Shown here: one piece after another, positions 8,202 through 16,517 of the stretch
Position numbering within the stretch: the first letter of the stretch is position 1
Layout: each line of letters starts with the position of its first letter
The notes under the pieces: model-generated
What the model was told of the DNA's origin: nothing
Seen by the model: only the letters and a program-made list of their open reading frames with translations
Database searches by the model: none
Position numbers and translations under genes: made by a program
Source: Calothrix membranacea FACHB-236
GTDB lineage: Bacteria; Cyanobacteriota; Cyanobacteriia; Cyanobacteriales; Nostocaceae
Assembly: GCF_014696315.1 (NCBI RefSeq)
Contig: NZ_JACJPX010000068.1
Location: 1 to 43,219, forward strand
Reading direction: 5' to 3'
DNA: 43,219 bases

Positions 8202-8472
8202 ACTATCATCAACTATTGCACCAGGCGTTGTCTCTAGATGCAGTTTACTACAGCAGAGTACGGAGAATTACTGATATTGTAAAGAAATTTGGGGAAAGGG
8301 GGAAGAGGCAGGGGGCAGGGAGCAGGGAGCAGGGGGAAAGAGGTAGGGTGTGTTACGGATTTGGGACACAGAGACAATGCAATTTAGCGGTAACGCACTA
8401 TCCATGCGACGGTGCGTTAGGCCTTCTCAATTACGAATTACGAATTACGAATTACGAATTACGAATTACGAA
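8202..8472. other. Gap with G/A-tract repeat and palindromic fragment
   Basis: Between the kinase and CHAT genes, both on the minus strand. It holds a gggagcagg-type heptamer stretch (about 8296-8345) and a gcgttac/gtgcgtta palindromic fragment (about 8390-8420) related to those at 20477 and 32478. The AATTACG array begins at 8429. Short plus-strand frames here are repeat-derived. Confidence 0.6.
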
Positions 8473-8481
8473 TTACGAATT
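8429..8481. repeat. Heptamer STRR (AATTACG), seven copies plus a partial
   Basis: Seven exact head-to-tail AATTACG heptamers plus aatt, ending at 8481. Such short tandemly repeated repetitive sequences are typical of heterocystous cyanobacteria. The array runs into the 3' end of the Ser/Thr kinase gene and supplies its stop codon (TAA read from 8475-8473), so the repeat has set the protein's terminus. Confidence 0.92.
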
Positions 8482-9612
8482 GTTATTCCCCAAATATTTA
8501 CTTTTCAACTCTTCCAACTCATCATCTATGATGCTTTTACTAGTAGGCTGAGGAGTTTGAGGTTGGGGTTGACTTTGCTGCTTTTGTGGTTTATTTCCAC
8601 CTAAAAATAGAGTCTTCATTTCCTCTAATTCTAAGTCGATTTGGCTTTGGGATTTAGGAGATACAGCAGGTTTCGGGTTAGATGGTGCAACAGTGACAGG
8701 CTTTGCTGATATTGCTGGTGTGGCAACTAGTGGCACATTTTTATTCAGGTCATTTAAAACTTCATCGACTGTTTGATAACGCCGCTTTGGAATACTTTCT
8801 AACATTTTGTTGAGAATGTCAGTTAACTCTTTACTTATAGGAGTTGTTAAATATTGCTGCCAAACCCAACTATCATCATTAATATCATAAGAATCAAAGG
8901 GCGATCGCTCGGTGAGTAAGCGAATACAAGTAGCACCCAAGCTATAAATATCGCTGGCGAAAATTGCTCGTCCTCTTATTTGTTCTGGTGCAACATATTC
9001 GGGACTGCCGATACTTGTACCAGTGCGGTTGAGGGAAGTACTGGTGGCAGATTTAGAAGCACCAAAATCTACTAACACTAGTTTGCGATCGCTTGCCCGT
9101 AAAATAATATTTTCGGGTTTAATATCGCGGTGAATTACGTGCCTAGCATGGCAAAATTGCAGTACTGGCAATAAATCATTGAGCAATTGCCGAATCTGCG
9201 CTTCGTTAAAAGCACCTTGTTCTACTGATTCCTGAGCTAAATTTTTCCCATCAATAAATTCTTGGACAAGATATTGCCTGTCATCTTGGGTAAAATATGC
9301 CAGCAACTCCGGGATTTGGGGATGTTGCCCTAATTCATCTAACTGGACTGCTTCTTGATTAAATAACTCCACAGCCTTTTGCACAGTATTTGTGCCTTGG
9401 GCTTGGGGGTAAAATTGCTTAATAACGCAGCGTGGTTTTGAGGGTTTATCTTCATCTACCGCTAAGAAAGTACGCCCAAAACCCCCTTGTCCTATGGGTT
9501 TAATTGCACGGTAGCGTTCTTTAAGCAGTAGTTTATGACCACAACTTAGACAAAACTTAACATCATCAGAATTTTCCGGTTTGGGACAACGGGGGTTAAG
9601 GCAGTAGCTCAT
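8473..9612 (-). CDS. Zinc-ribbon Ser/Thr protein kinase (Hanks type)
   Basis: A eukaryotic-type kinase common in Nostocales. The N-terminal zinc ribbon has Cys4, Cys9, Cys21 and Cys24 (MSYCLNPRCPKP, then FCLSCG). The kinase core has the Gly-rich loop IGQGGFGRTF, Lys65 in CVIKQF, HRDIKPEN (Asp163), VDFGAS (Asp182) and APEQ. I start at the ATG at 9612 rather than the longer 9666, because the zinc ribbon begins there and the 18 extra residues have no family character. The C-terminal tail is a Pro/Gln-rich linker with two copies of a short acidic helix, DLELEEMKTLFLGG and DDELEELKSKYLGN. There is no membrane segment, so it should be soluble. It is upstream of and co-directional with the CHAT/TIR/STAND genes; a regulatory link is possible but not shown. 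Confidence 0.92.
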   Translation of the reverse strand: MSYCLNPRCPKPENSDDVKFCLSCGHKLLLKERYRAIKPIGQGGFGRTFLAVDEDKPSKPRCVIKQFYPQAQGTNTVQKAVELFNQEAVQLDELGQHPQIPELLAYFTQDDRQYLVQEFIDGKNLAQESVEQGAFNEAQIRQLLNDLLPVLQFCHARHVIHRDIKPENIILRASDRKLVLVDFGASKSATSTSLNRTGTSIGSPEYVAPEQIRGRAIFASDIYSLGATCIRLLTERSPFDSYDINDDSWVWQQYLTTPISKELTDILNKMLESIPKRRYQTVDEVLNDLNKNVPLVATPAISAKPVTVAPSNPKPAVSPKSQSQIDLELEEMKTLFLGGNKPQKQQSQPQPQTPQPTSKSIIDDELEELKSKYLGNNNS

Positions 9613-9672
9613 AGTGGCGCTAAAAATCGCTCTTATTGTATTTATTTTGCCCTGCGATCGCCACAAGGGTAT

Positions 9673-10092
9673 TCAGATTCGCCAATTATCTAGCTTTAGG
9701 CTGTAACCCAGTGCTTGAATGCGCTGATAGTGCGCTAAATTACCAGTGACTCATATCAAATCTTGCTGTATCGCAATAGCTGCAATCATGCTATCAACAA
9801 GTCCTATCGGTTGTCCTATGCGTTCCAAATCTGCATAAATACGTCCCGCTAATTCAGCATCCCTAAGTTGCAGTGTTAACACCTCTGCTTCCTGTATTTC
9901 GGTAAAAAACTGCTGAATCCTCTCTTCTTTTTGCCGTTTGTGCCAACCTTTGACAATCTCTAAAACTGTAATGGTGCAGATTGTATAGTAGCCGACGCTA
10001 GCATGATACGCAGAAGCCCTGACTGCAATTTGCTGATTAATGCCCTTAAGAATCTCAGAAAAAATATCGGTGTCAATGAGTACTTTATCCAA
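9673..10092 (-). pseudogene. VapC-like PIN toxin with an in-frame TGA at codon 114
   Basis: A PIN-domain ribonuclease toxin partnered with the upstream antitoxin. The first 113 codons (9751-10092) give LIDTDIF (Asp7), VLEIVKG (Glu45) and GLVDSMIAAIAI (Asp100). Then a TGA at 9753-9751 interrupts. The same frame continues for 25 more codons, VTGNLAHYQRIQALGYSLKL and DNWRI, to TGA at 9673. This is the expected VapC C-terminus, including the TGN active-site motif. Thus the full toxin would be about 138 residues, and as it stands it is truncated before the last active-site strand. The product may be inactive, weakly active or rescued by readthrough. The ATG at 10092 overlaps the antitoxin stop by 8 bp. 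Confidence 0.85.
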
Positions 10093-10327
10093 AGCGCTGA
10101 TTTAATGGGTGTGCTGCTCTATCTTTCATGACTTCTTCTAGCATCTCATCTACTGACTCAGGATCATCAGCAAATAATCCTAATAAACGGTCTTTTGGTG
10201 GTTCTGCTACTGGCAATTGATCGATTGCGTATGCAATCAACTCTGACAAGTCACAATGGCGTGATTTTGCCAAAGCTTGCGCTTTTTCCAGGGTTTTCTC
10301 GTCGAGTTGCAATTCTATGTTTTTCAC
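10085..10327 (-). CDS. VapB-like antitoxin
   Basis: An 80-residue acidic protein beginning MKNIELQLDEKTLEKAQALA, followed by an RHCDLSELIAYAIDQL helix-type segment and a C-terminal tail (ADDPESVDEMLEEVM) of the kind that binds a PIN toxin. Ribbon-helix-helix-like DNA binding would fit the N-terminus. It overlaps the toxin start by 8 bp, the classic antitoxin-first arrangement. Autoregulation from the short upstream gap is inferred, but no operator is evident. If the toxin is dead, this gene may persist as a relic or cross-antitoxin. Confidence 0.82.
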   Translation of the reverse strand: MKNIELQLDEKTLEKAQALAKSRHCDLSELIAYAIDQLPVAEPPKDRLLGLFADDPESVDEMLEEVMKDRAAHPLNQRFG

Positions 10328-10410
10328 GCCGCCTCATCTAAAAGCTGATGTGACAAGGCAATTCTAGCATTTTTGATATATGGTGAATGCCGGAGCGATC
10401 GCATCAATTA

Positions 10411-10490
10411 ATACCAATTTGAAAAAAGAATGCGGCAGATTGTAGGGGCATGGGCACTGCCCTGCCCTCTAGAATATATTGATGTGCCGC
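10411..10490. repeat. Dispersed repeat R1, copy 1
   Basis: About 80 bp starting ataccaatttgaaaaaagaatgc and ending ctagaatatattgatgtgccgc. It matches 20547-20620 in the same orientation, with differences mainly in the central G/C-rich loop (ggggcatgggcactgccct here). It lies between the vapB start and the end of the hybrid kinase gene. Confidence 0.85.
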
Positions 10491-10498
10491 TCTGACAA

Positions 10499-12787
10499 TT
10501 ACTTAGATATATTTAAAACAGTGTGAATTGTCTCTAGTAAGTTATTCAGAGTGTAAGGCTTAAGTAAAAATGCTTGCACATCAATACCATTAACTTCTAA
10601 AAGTTGATGATCTGAGGTAAATCCGCTCATGGCAATAATCTTCACAGCAGGATTCATTTTTTGTATGACTCTAGTTGCCATTAAACCATCTATCGATGGC
10701 ATATGTATATCCATCAAAACTACACTGATTTCGTCTTGGTTTTGAGTGTAGAGTGAAAGTGCTTCCACACCATCACTAGCAATAATAGTTTTGTAATTGT
10801 AGTCTGCTAGCAAATTTTGAGTAACCTCTTGAATAGATACTTCATCATCTACTATCAAAACTAGTTCACCGTTACCTTCAGGTATATCGCACTCATCAGC
10901 TTCTTGTGTTGGTGATTGGTTAATAGCTGGTAAGTAAATATGAAATTTAGTACCTTTGCCTACGTCGCTATCTACTTTGATAAAACCACCATGATTTTTG
11001 ATAATACCTAACACAGTAGAAAGTCCTAATCCTGTACCTTTACCTAATGCTTTAGTTGTGAAAAATGGTTCAAAAATTCGCTCTAAGATATCTTTTGGCA
11101 TGCCCAATCCTGTATCCGCTACTGTGATTTGTACATAAGAGCCTACTTTTGTATCTAAATTCATCCTACTATAGGTTTCATCTACAAAAAAGTTTGTGGC
11201 AGAAATGCTTAAGGTTCCACCATCAGGCATGGCATCACAAGCATTGACACAAAGATTCATCAATACCTGATGTATTTGATTAGGATCTGCCCAAACTGTT
11301 GATAGATTATGAGTGTAAATATCGGTACAAACTTCTACGGATTTGGGAAATGTACTAATGATAATTCGCTCGATTTCTTTGAGTAAATGTTTGATTTGTA
11401 AAGGAACTTGCTTACCTTCTGAGCCTCGTGCAAATGATGTAATTTGCTTGACTAATTCGGCACCACGTTTAGAGTTATTTTCTAAAATCTTCAGGAGTTG
11501 GCGATTCTTTTCATCGAGATGAGGAAGTTTACGAAGTAACAGTTGCGAAACTGTCAATACAGGTGAGAGAATATTATTCAAATCGTGAGCAATACCACTG
11601 GATAACGTGCCTAGACTTTCTAAACGTTGTGCCCGATAAAACTGTTGCTCTAATAATTTTTTTTCAGAGATATCAGTATCAACTGTAAGAATAGATTGTG
11701 GTTCTCCCGTTTTGGAATATATGAGAGTCCAGCGGCTAGAAACTATCAATTCTTGTCCAGATTTTGTAAATTTATTTAACTCACCACACCATTCACCTTT
11801 AGTAATAACATTTGTCATCGCTTCTTGGATTTGTGGTGATATTTGCTTACATAAAAACTCGTGACAATCTTGTCCAATAATTTCTGATTCTTTCCAACCA
11901 TACAAACGTTCAGCGCCTTTACTCCAAAACAAAATTTGATAATTTAAATTACGCACAAAAATTGCGTCTGGCGAAATATCAATTAAGGCCGCTTGTTCTT
12001 GGAGTTTCTGTTCAGCTTGTTTGCGCTCAGTGACATCTCTACCAACTGCTTGTAGCTCAATAACTTCTCCTTCCTCATTGCGGATAGCAGCAACTTCCCA
12101 CTGAAACCAGCGGATACCATTGACTGTAAATGCACGTTGCTCTTTTGTAGTTAAACGATAAGGTGGTAAAGTCAAAGTTTGGATATTTTCCATCACATCA
12201 GGTAAATCTTCTGGATGGACAAACTGAAGTAGCGGCTGGCCGATAAACTCCTCTGGTTTAAAGCCTAAGATTTCACTCGTAACTGCATTGGCAAAGGTTA
12301 AGCCACCATTTAGATCCATGCGGACAATCAAATCTGTTTGGCTTTCAACTAAGCTGCGATAAAGTTTTTCACTTTCCTTTAGCTGTTGAATTAGGCGAGT
12401 TTTTTCTAATACTTTTTGAATCGCAATCCGAAAACTAATTGCTGTAATATTCTTCTTCACTAAATACTCAGCCGCACCACTTTTCATTGCCTGTAATGCT
12501 ATCTGCTCATTACAATGATTTGTCAGCATAATAACTGGCAGGTTTGTTAAATCTAATTGAACTTTTAAGTCACTTAAAAATTCCAAACCATCTATATCTG
12601 GTAGTAAATAATCGATAATAATCACATCAGGTAATTGCTGCTGACACAATAAGAGTGCTTGTTTGCCAGTCTCCGCTTCTAAAATGTGATAGCTGCATTG
12701 TTCATCCCGCAGCAGATAGCGGCGATAGGCTTCTCGTTCTTCCCAAGACTCATCAACGAGCAAAATTACCGGGCAATTTTCAGCCAT
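10499..12787 (-). CDS. Hybrid histidine kinase: REC-PAS-PAS-HisKA-HATPase-REC
   Basis: A cytosolic multidomain phosphorelay protein of 762 residues. The N-terminal receiver (about 7-125) has phospho-acceptor Asp59 in [10 protein letters not shown]. Two PAS domains lie at about 142-256 and 262-378. The HisKA H-box is [15 protein letters not shown] with His401, the HDLNN type. The HATPase has [16 protein letters not shown] and GTGLGLSTV. The C-terminal receiver (about 641-758) has VLIVDDE and acceptor Asp693 in [11 protein letters not shown]. There are no membrane helices. The input is unknown; PAS domains commonly bind small ligands or cofactors. The N-terminal receiver suggests it is itself a target of another kinase. 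The start ATG at 12787 follows a GGGGGAGC purine-rich stretch. Confidence 0.93.
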   Translation of the reverse strand: MAENCPVILLVDESWEEREAYRRYLLRDEQCSYHILEAETGKQALLLCQQQLPDVIIIDYLLPDIDGLEFLSDLKVQLDLTNLPVIMLTNHCNEQIALQAMKSGAAEYLVKKNITAISFRIAIQKVLEKTRLIQQLKESEKLYRSLVESQTDLIVRMDLNGGLTFANAVTSEILGFKPEEFIGQPLLQFVHPEDLPDVMENIQTLTLPPYRLTTKEQRAFTVNGIRWFQWEVAAIRNEEGEVIELQAVGRDVTERKQAEQKLQEQAALIDISPDAIFVRNLNYQILFWSKGAERLYGWKESEIIGQDCHEFLCKQISPQIQEAMTNVITKGEWCGELNKFTKSGQELIVSSRWTLIYSKTGEPQSILTVDTDISEKKLLEQQFYRAQRLESLGTLSSGIAHDLNNILSPVLTVSQLLLRKLPHLDEKNRQLLKILENNSKRGAELVKQITSFARGSEGKQVPLQIKHLLKEIERIIISTFPKSVEVCTDIYTHNLSTVWADPNQIHQVLMNLCVNACDAMPDGGTLSISATNFFVDETYSRMNLDTKVGSYVQITVADTGLGMPKDILERIFEPFFTTKALGKGTGLGLSTVLGIIKNHGGFIKVDSDVGKGTKFHIYLPAINQSPTQEADECDIPEGNGELVLIVDDEVSIQEVTQNLLADYNYKTIIASDGVEALSLYTQNQDEISVVLMDIHMPSIDGLMATRVIQKMNPAVKIIAMSGFTSDHQLLEVNGIDVQAFLLKPYTLNNLLETIHTVLNISK

Positions 12788-13701
12788 TGCTCCCCCTTTG
12801 GGGATCTACCCCAAAATTCAGTAATCTAGTTTTATGTGAATGCGATCGCCTTTTTGTTTATCAGTGTTCAAAATAAGTAGAGATACTGCTTTCCTTCTGC
12901 TCACCTGTATTGAAATCACGTGCGTATTCAGGGATTGCAATAATCTGAAAATTGGCACGAGTATTCTATTGAGAACACTCATCTAGGCGATTTGAATATG
13001 TATGTTGTGAATTAAGCTCGCAGTTAGCAATGAACTGAGGTAATTTCAGCCGCGTATGATATTGCTCAAGTGGCTATACAATGCCTAGTTTTGATGATGT
13101 TTACTGAGCCTGATATTAGTTCTAATTGGTGTTGGAATTGACATCACCGTAAAATAACAACAATCTCTCACTAAATCTTCTGATCTGGTTTCCGACATAG
13201 GTTACTTGCTTCAGTAAAGCGTAGTGAGAAGACAATCTATATGTTAGAGCCTCCTGAATTAAACCCAAATTTAAATATAGGAAAAGATTTTGAGTAACTT
13301 GTGAAGATAGATTTTTTGTTAAGTTTTTCGCTGATATATCACATGAAGAACTCTATATCACGAAAGATTAGAAAAACTAATTTGACTTGGCGAAAAGGGT
13401 AAATAGGCGCGATCGCAATGTACCATCAGGACAAAGTGTCCCTGTTTTGTGAAATGATCTAAATAGAAATAAAAATTTTATCAGTATTTTCTGGGTTGTT
13501 TTTGTACCACTTAAGTGGATTTTTGACAATAAGATTCCAGTTATTATGCTGATGAATTCTGCTAAATTGGGCACCAATGACCATAAACTACGTCAATAAT
13601 TTTAGTTAAATTGCTGAGTCTGTTTCAGTGGCGCTTACGCCAAGTTTTTCCAGCACAGGGAATGCCTAACTACCGTTAAACCAATTTTCTAATAAGCATA
13701 A
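12788..13701. other. 914-bp gap, no supported gene
   Basis: AT-rich divergent intergenic region with HIP1-type sites at about 12841 and 13411. A tiny frame at 13241-13297 (MLEPPELNPNLNIGKDFE) has protein-like composition but no visible RBS or continuation. A small hairpin word tggcgcttacgcca lies near 13629. The minus-strand frame 13377-13577 has no recognisable family. Confidence 0.5.
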
Positions 13702-13785
13702 ATGCTTGTAGACTATATGGCGAGTAGATTACTGAAAAAAAGCCTGCTATGGCGCGTGTGTGTAGCTAACGCATCAATAAAACCG

Positions 13786-15030
13786 ATGAAATCAATTTTG
13801 AAATCAATGTTTGCTGTTCAAAGTTGGCGACAAAGACGCGCGGCGACTTTTACCCAAAGATTACGCAAGTATCTTTACTTGTTACTAGGCTTGATAACAT
13901 GCCTGACGATATTCGTTGTCGATAACTTCACCCCTGCGATCGCTCAGGTTCCGCAGTTACCCCGTGAGGAAATTCGCGGAGTGTGGATGACGAACAACGA
14001 TATGGACATCCTTAAAGAACGTCCCAAGGTGCTGGAGGCTGTGAGCCAACTGCGGCGGCTCAACTTTAATACTATCTATCCCGTGATCTGGAATTCTGGC
14101 TATGTCATGTATCCAAGTGCTGTGGCCAAGCGTACAGGTATCCAACCTTTTGTTTTACGAGGCTCAGATGGACATGATATTCTGGCAGACTTAATCAACC
14201 AAGCCCATCGTCAAGGCCTGTTGGTAATTCCCTGGTTTGAGTTTGGGTTTATGGCTCCACCAACATCAGAATTAGTCATGGAGCATCCCAATTGGTTCAC
14301 ACGCAAGCGAAATGGTAGTCAAACTTCCATCAGTGCAGCTGGCGAAGTGATGTGGCTTAATCCGTTCCATCCAGAAGTGCAACAATTTATTACTAGTTTA
14401 GTGCTAGAAAACGTCACTCAATATGATGTTGATGGCATTCAGTTTGACGATCACATGAGTTTGCCCCACGAATTTGGTTACGATCCCTATACAGTGGCGT
14501 TGTACACTAAAGAAACTAAGAAAAGCCCTCCTCGTAATGCTGAAGATCAAGATTGGGTGCGTTGGCGCGCAGATAAAATTACAGCCTTCATGGTCAAACT
14601 TAACCAAGCTGTAAAAGCGCAAAAACCCCGCTCGATTTTCTCTGTATCGCCTAATTACTACGACTTTGCTTATAAGTTTCAACTCCAAGACTGGCTCAAT
14701 TGGATCAAGTTGAATATTGTCGATGAGCTAATTGTGCAAATTTATCGTCCCAATCTTCAAAGCTTTGTTACTAATATTTCTCGCGCTGAAATCCAACAAG
14801 CACAAAAAGTAATTCCTACTGGTGTGGGGATTATGGCAGGATTACGAAATAACCCAGTCCCCATACAACAAATTAAGGCGCAAGTACGAGCTGCTCAAGA
14901 ACGTGGCTTAGGTGTCGCCTTCTTTTATTATGAAAGTCTTTGGGAATATGCCCCAGAAACAGCCACAGAAAGAAAGGCTGGATTCCAAGCTCTCTTCCGC
15001 GCTCCGGCATTGCGTGCCAGGATTGAGTAA
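13786..15030 (+). CDS. GHL10-type glycoside hydrolase-like secreted protein
   Basis: A (beta/alpha)8 glycoside hydrolase-like family protein (DUF187/GHL10). It contains EIRGVWMTNNDMDIL, NFNTIYPVIWNSGYVMYPS, HRQGLLVIPWFEFGF, WLNPFHPEVQQF, VDGIQFDDHMS and a WVRWRADKIT segment, all in the usual family order. A hydrophobic stretch (LYLLLGLITCLTIFVVDNF) precedes AIAQVPQL, consistent with a signal peptide or anchor, so it likely acts in the periplasm or envelope. The frame opens at 13702 but the extra 28 residues look like read-through of a gcgtgt..gctaacgcat repeat remnant, so I use the ATG at 13786; 13807 is also possible. Substrate unknown. A stem-loop lies about 120 bp downstream. Confidence 0.85.
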   Translation: MKSILKSMFAVQSWRQRRAATFTQRLRKYLYLLLGLITCLTIFVVDNFTPAIAQVPQLPREEIRGVWMTNNDMDILKERPKVLEAVSQLRRLNFNTIYPVIWNSGYVMYPSAVAKRTGIQPFVLRGSDGHDILADLINQAHRQGLLVIPWFEFGFMAPPTSELVMEHPNWFTRKRNGSQTSISAAGEVMWLNPFHPEVQQFITSLVLENVTQYDVDGIQFDDHMSLPHEFGYDPYTVALYTKETKKSPPRNAEDQDWVRWRADKITAFMVKLNQAVKAQKPRSIFSVSPNYYDFAYKFQLQDWLNWIKLNIVDELIVQIYRPNLQSFVTNISRAEIQQAQKVIPTGVGIMAGLRNNPVPIQQIKAQVRAAQERGLGVAFFYYESLWEYAPETATERKAGFQALFRAPALRARIE

Positions 15031-15110
15031 GCTCTTGCAATGGAGGAAGGGATGAGGGAGAGAAAAAATTTAAGATTCAAAATTAAGTCTGGAATCCTAT
15101 TCCCTTTTCC

Positions 15111-15217
15111 TAAGCTATTCTGCTTTTAAGTTGCACGATCCATCGTCAGGGTTGTTGACTGTTAACTGTCAACAACCCTTATTACTAGTTATGCAATTTA
15201 GACGCGCATTAGCTTAT
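15111..15217. repeat. Dispersed repeat R2, copy 1
   Basis: It reads attctgcttttaagttgcac, then a hairpin, then tagttatgcaatttagacgc and gcattagctta. A second copy at 26309-26434 keeps both flanks almost unchanged but has a longer, partly duplicated hairpin. Here it lies between two convergent genes. Confidence 0.88.
15148..15179. terminator. 12-bp perfect stem-loop inside R2, possible bidirectional terminator
   Basis: AGGGTTGTTGAC pairs perfectly with GTCAACAACCCT around an 8-nt loop (tgttaact). It sits between the convergent genes ending at 15030 and 15248. There is no strong T-run right after either side (tattact follows on the plus strand), so a classical intrinsic terminator is only moderately supported. 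Confidence 0.5.
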
Positions 15218-15247
15218 CTTCTATTTCCCTCATCCCTGTTCTCTCTT

Positions 15248-16258
15248 TTAGCCTAATTTTGCCTTGGGAATCAAACTGACATCCCAGGTATATAATCCGA
15301 CTGTGTCAGGGACTCTTGAGAACCTTCCTGTGCGATAGCCTCGTGATAATTCATTGAGAACCTTACTTTTAACCTCTCTCAAGTCTTCAGCATCTATTTC
15401 TCCATAAAGTCCAGCGATAACTTCCGCAACTGTCATAATTTTCCCGGCGTTTTCCTCTAACAAAGAGGTAAGAGCATCAATTAAAAATTGACCCTCATAT
15501 TGTCTGAGCATGGGTACTACTTTGTTTTTGGGAAGTATCAGCGGTTTCTTCTTTTTCGATGAGAGAGTTTTGGTGGAATTACCATTTTTACTTGAGCTGA
15601 GTAGGCTTAAGTCTAGGGTATAACAACCAGGTTCGTCAGGAATTGCTACCCAACTACTACCTTTACCTTGTGTCAACGAGGATTGGACTCTACCTTTAAC
15701 TACTTTGAAGACAGTAGGCTCTAACTCTCCATATAGCGATCGCACAATGAAATCAATATGGCACACTGTACCGCGATGTTTTTGCAAGAGCTTTCTAATG
15801 GCTTCAATGCGATTCACTGAGTTTTGATACTCAGGTAGCATCGGATAGTCTTGAACCTTGGATGTTTGCTCTTTAGGCGCAGGCGGAGGAGCTATTTCTG
15901 GTTGTGGAGTAGCAGATTGATACTCGTTGGTATCGGTAGTAGTGGTTGATGAATTATCTACCTCTAAATTGTCTGAGTCTAAAAGTTCAGAGGAAGTAGA
16001 CTCTGCTAAGTGGGCATCAGACTCAGAAATACCAGGCGGAAGAGAGGGGGTAACATCAGAAGACTCTAGTTTGGCAATGTGGTTGTCATCTGATGGTGAC
16101 CAGGTAGATAACAAAGCTTCTACATGATTGAGATGCGATCGCGCTTGTGTATATAAGCGTTCGTACTCTTCTACCATCCCGGCATAGTAGTCTCTTAATT
16201 CCAGCAGAGGCGTGAGGAAAGTTTCAGGAGGTGGTTCCAATTGTCCCTTAAAAGTCAT
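15248..16258 (-). CDS. Conserved hypothetical with two tandem winged-helix-like domains
   Basis: I do not recognise a named family. Residues 10-52 form a coiled-coil-like start (LRDYYAGMVEEYERLYTQAR), then a Ser/Thr/Glu/Pro-rich linker runs to about 138. Two homologous ~80-residue domains follow at about 140-220 and 248-330. They align at RIEAIRKLLQKHRGTV / LIDALTSLLEENAGKI, at LYGELEPTVFKVVKGRV / LYGEIDAEDLREVKSKV and at IPDEPGCYTLDLSLL / VPDTVGLYTWDVSLI. The helical pattern ending in a beta hairpin resembles winged-helix modules, which is inference. The ATG at 16258 follows the small zinc-ribbon gene by 10 bp, so they should be co-transcribed. Confidence 0.8.
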   Translation of the reverse strand: MTFKGQLEPPPETFLTPLLELRDYYAGMVEEYERLYTQARSHLNHVEALLSTWSPSDDNHIAKLESSDVTPSLPPGISESDAHLAESTSSELLDSDNLEVDNSSTTTTDTNEYQSATPQPEIAPPPAPKEQTSKVQDYPMLPEYQNSVNRIEAIRKLLQKHRGTVCHIDFIVRSLYGELEPTVFKVVKGRVQSSLTQGKGSSWVAIPDEPGCYTLDLSLLSSSKNGNSTKTLSSKKKKPLILPKNKVVPMLRQYEGQFLIDALTSLLEENAGKIMTVAEVIAGLYGEIDAEDLREVKSKVLNELSRGYRTGRFSRVPDTVGLYTWDVSLIPKAKLG

Positions 16259-16268
16259 AAAACCTTAA

Positions 16269-16517
16269 TCAATCCAAATCAGTGTTACTTTTATAAGTCA
16301 TCGGTCTGGGTTTAGCTTTTCCAGCTGGCTGTTGCTGCTGTCTTTTTGGTGGTTGGGGAGGGCGACAGCGTTCGCAATATAAAGGCCTAGGGCCATAAGT
16401 CTCGCGGTTTGTCGTCTCATTACACTGCTTACAGATAAAATTAAAAACACGAGTGTGAATTTCTCTTTTATGTGCTCTGACAGTGTATTCTCTAACGCTG
16501 ATTAACTTACTTGCCAT
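16269..16517 (-). CDS. Small zinc-ribbon-like protein
   Basis: 82 residues with Cys29, Cys32, Cys48 and Cys51 arranged as CKQC then YCERC, a four-Cys zinc-binding pattern, and a basic Pro/Gln-rich tail ([20 protein letters not shown]). The N-terminus ([20 protein letters not shown]) is basic and strand-rich. It could bind nucleic acid or a protein; no specific function is known to me. It is first in a two-gene unit with the duplicated-domain protein 10 bp downstream. Confidence 0.75.
   Translation of the reverse strand: MASKLISVREYTVRAHKREIHTRVFNFICKQCNETTNRETYGPRPLYCERCRPPQPPKRQQQQPAGKAKPRPMTYKSNTDLD

Noticed and set aside
8174-8604. Two plus-strand frames containing LRITNYELRITNYE repeats
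   Set aside because: They translate the AATTACG heptamer array and overlap the kinase and CHAT genes in reverse.
13377-13577. 66-aa minus-strand frame in the 12.8-13.7 kb gap
   Set aside because: It has no recognisable domain, an AT-rich composition and no clear RBS.
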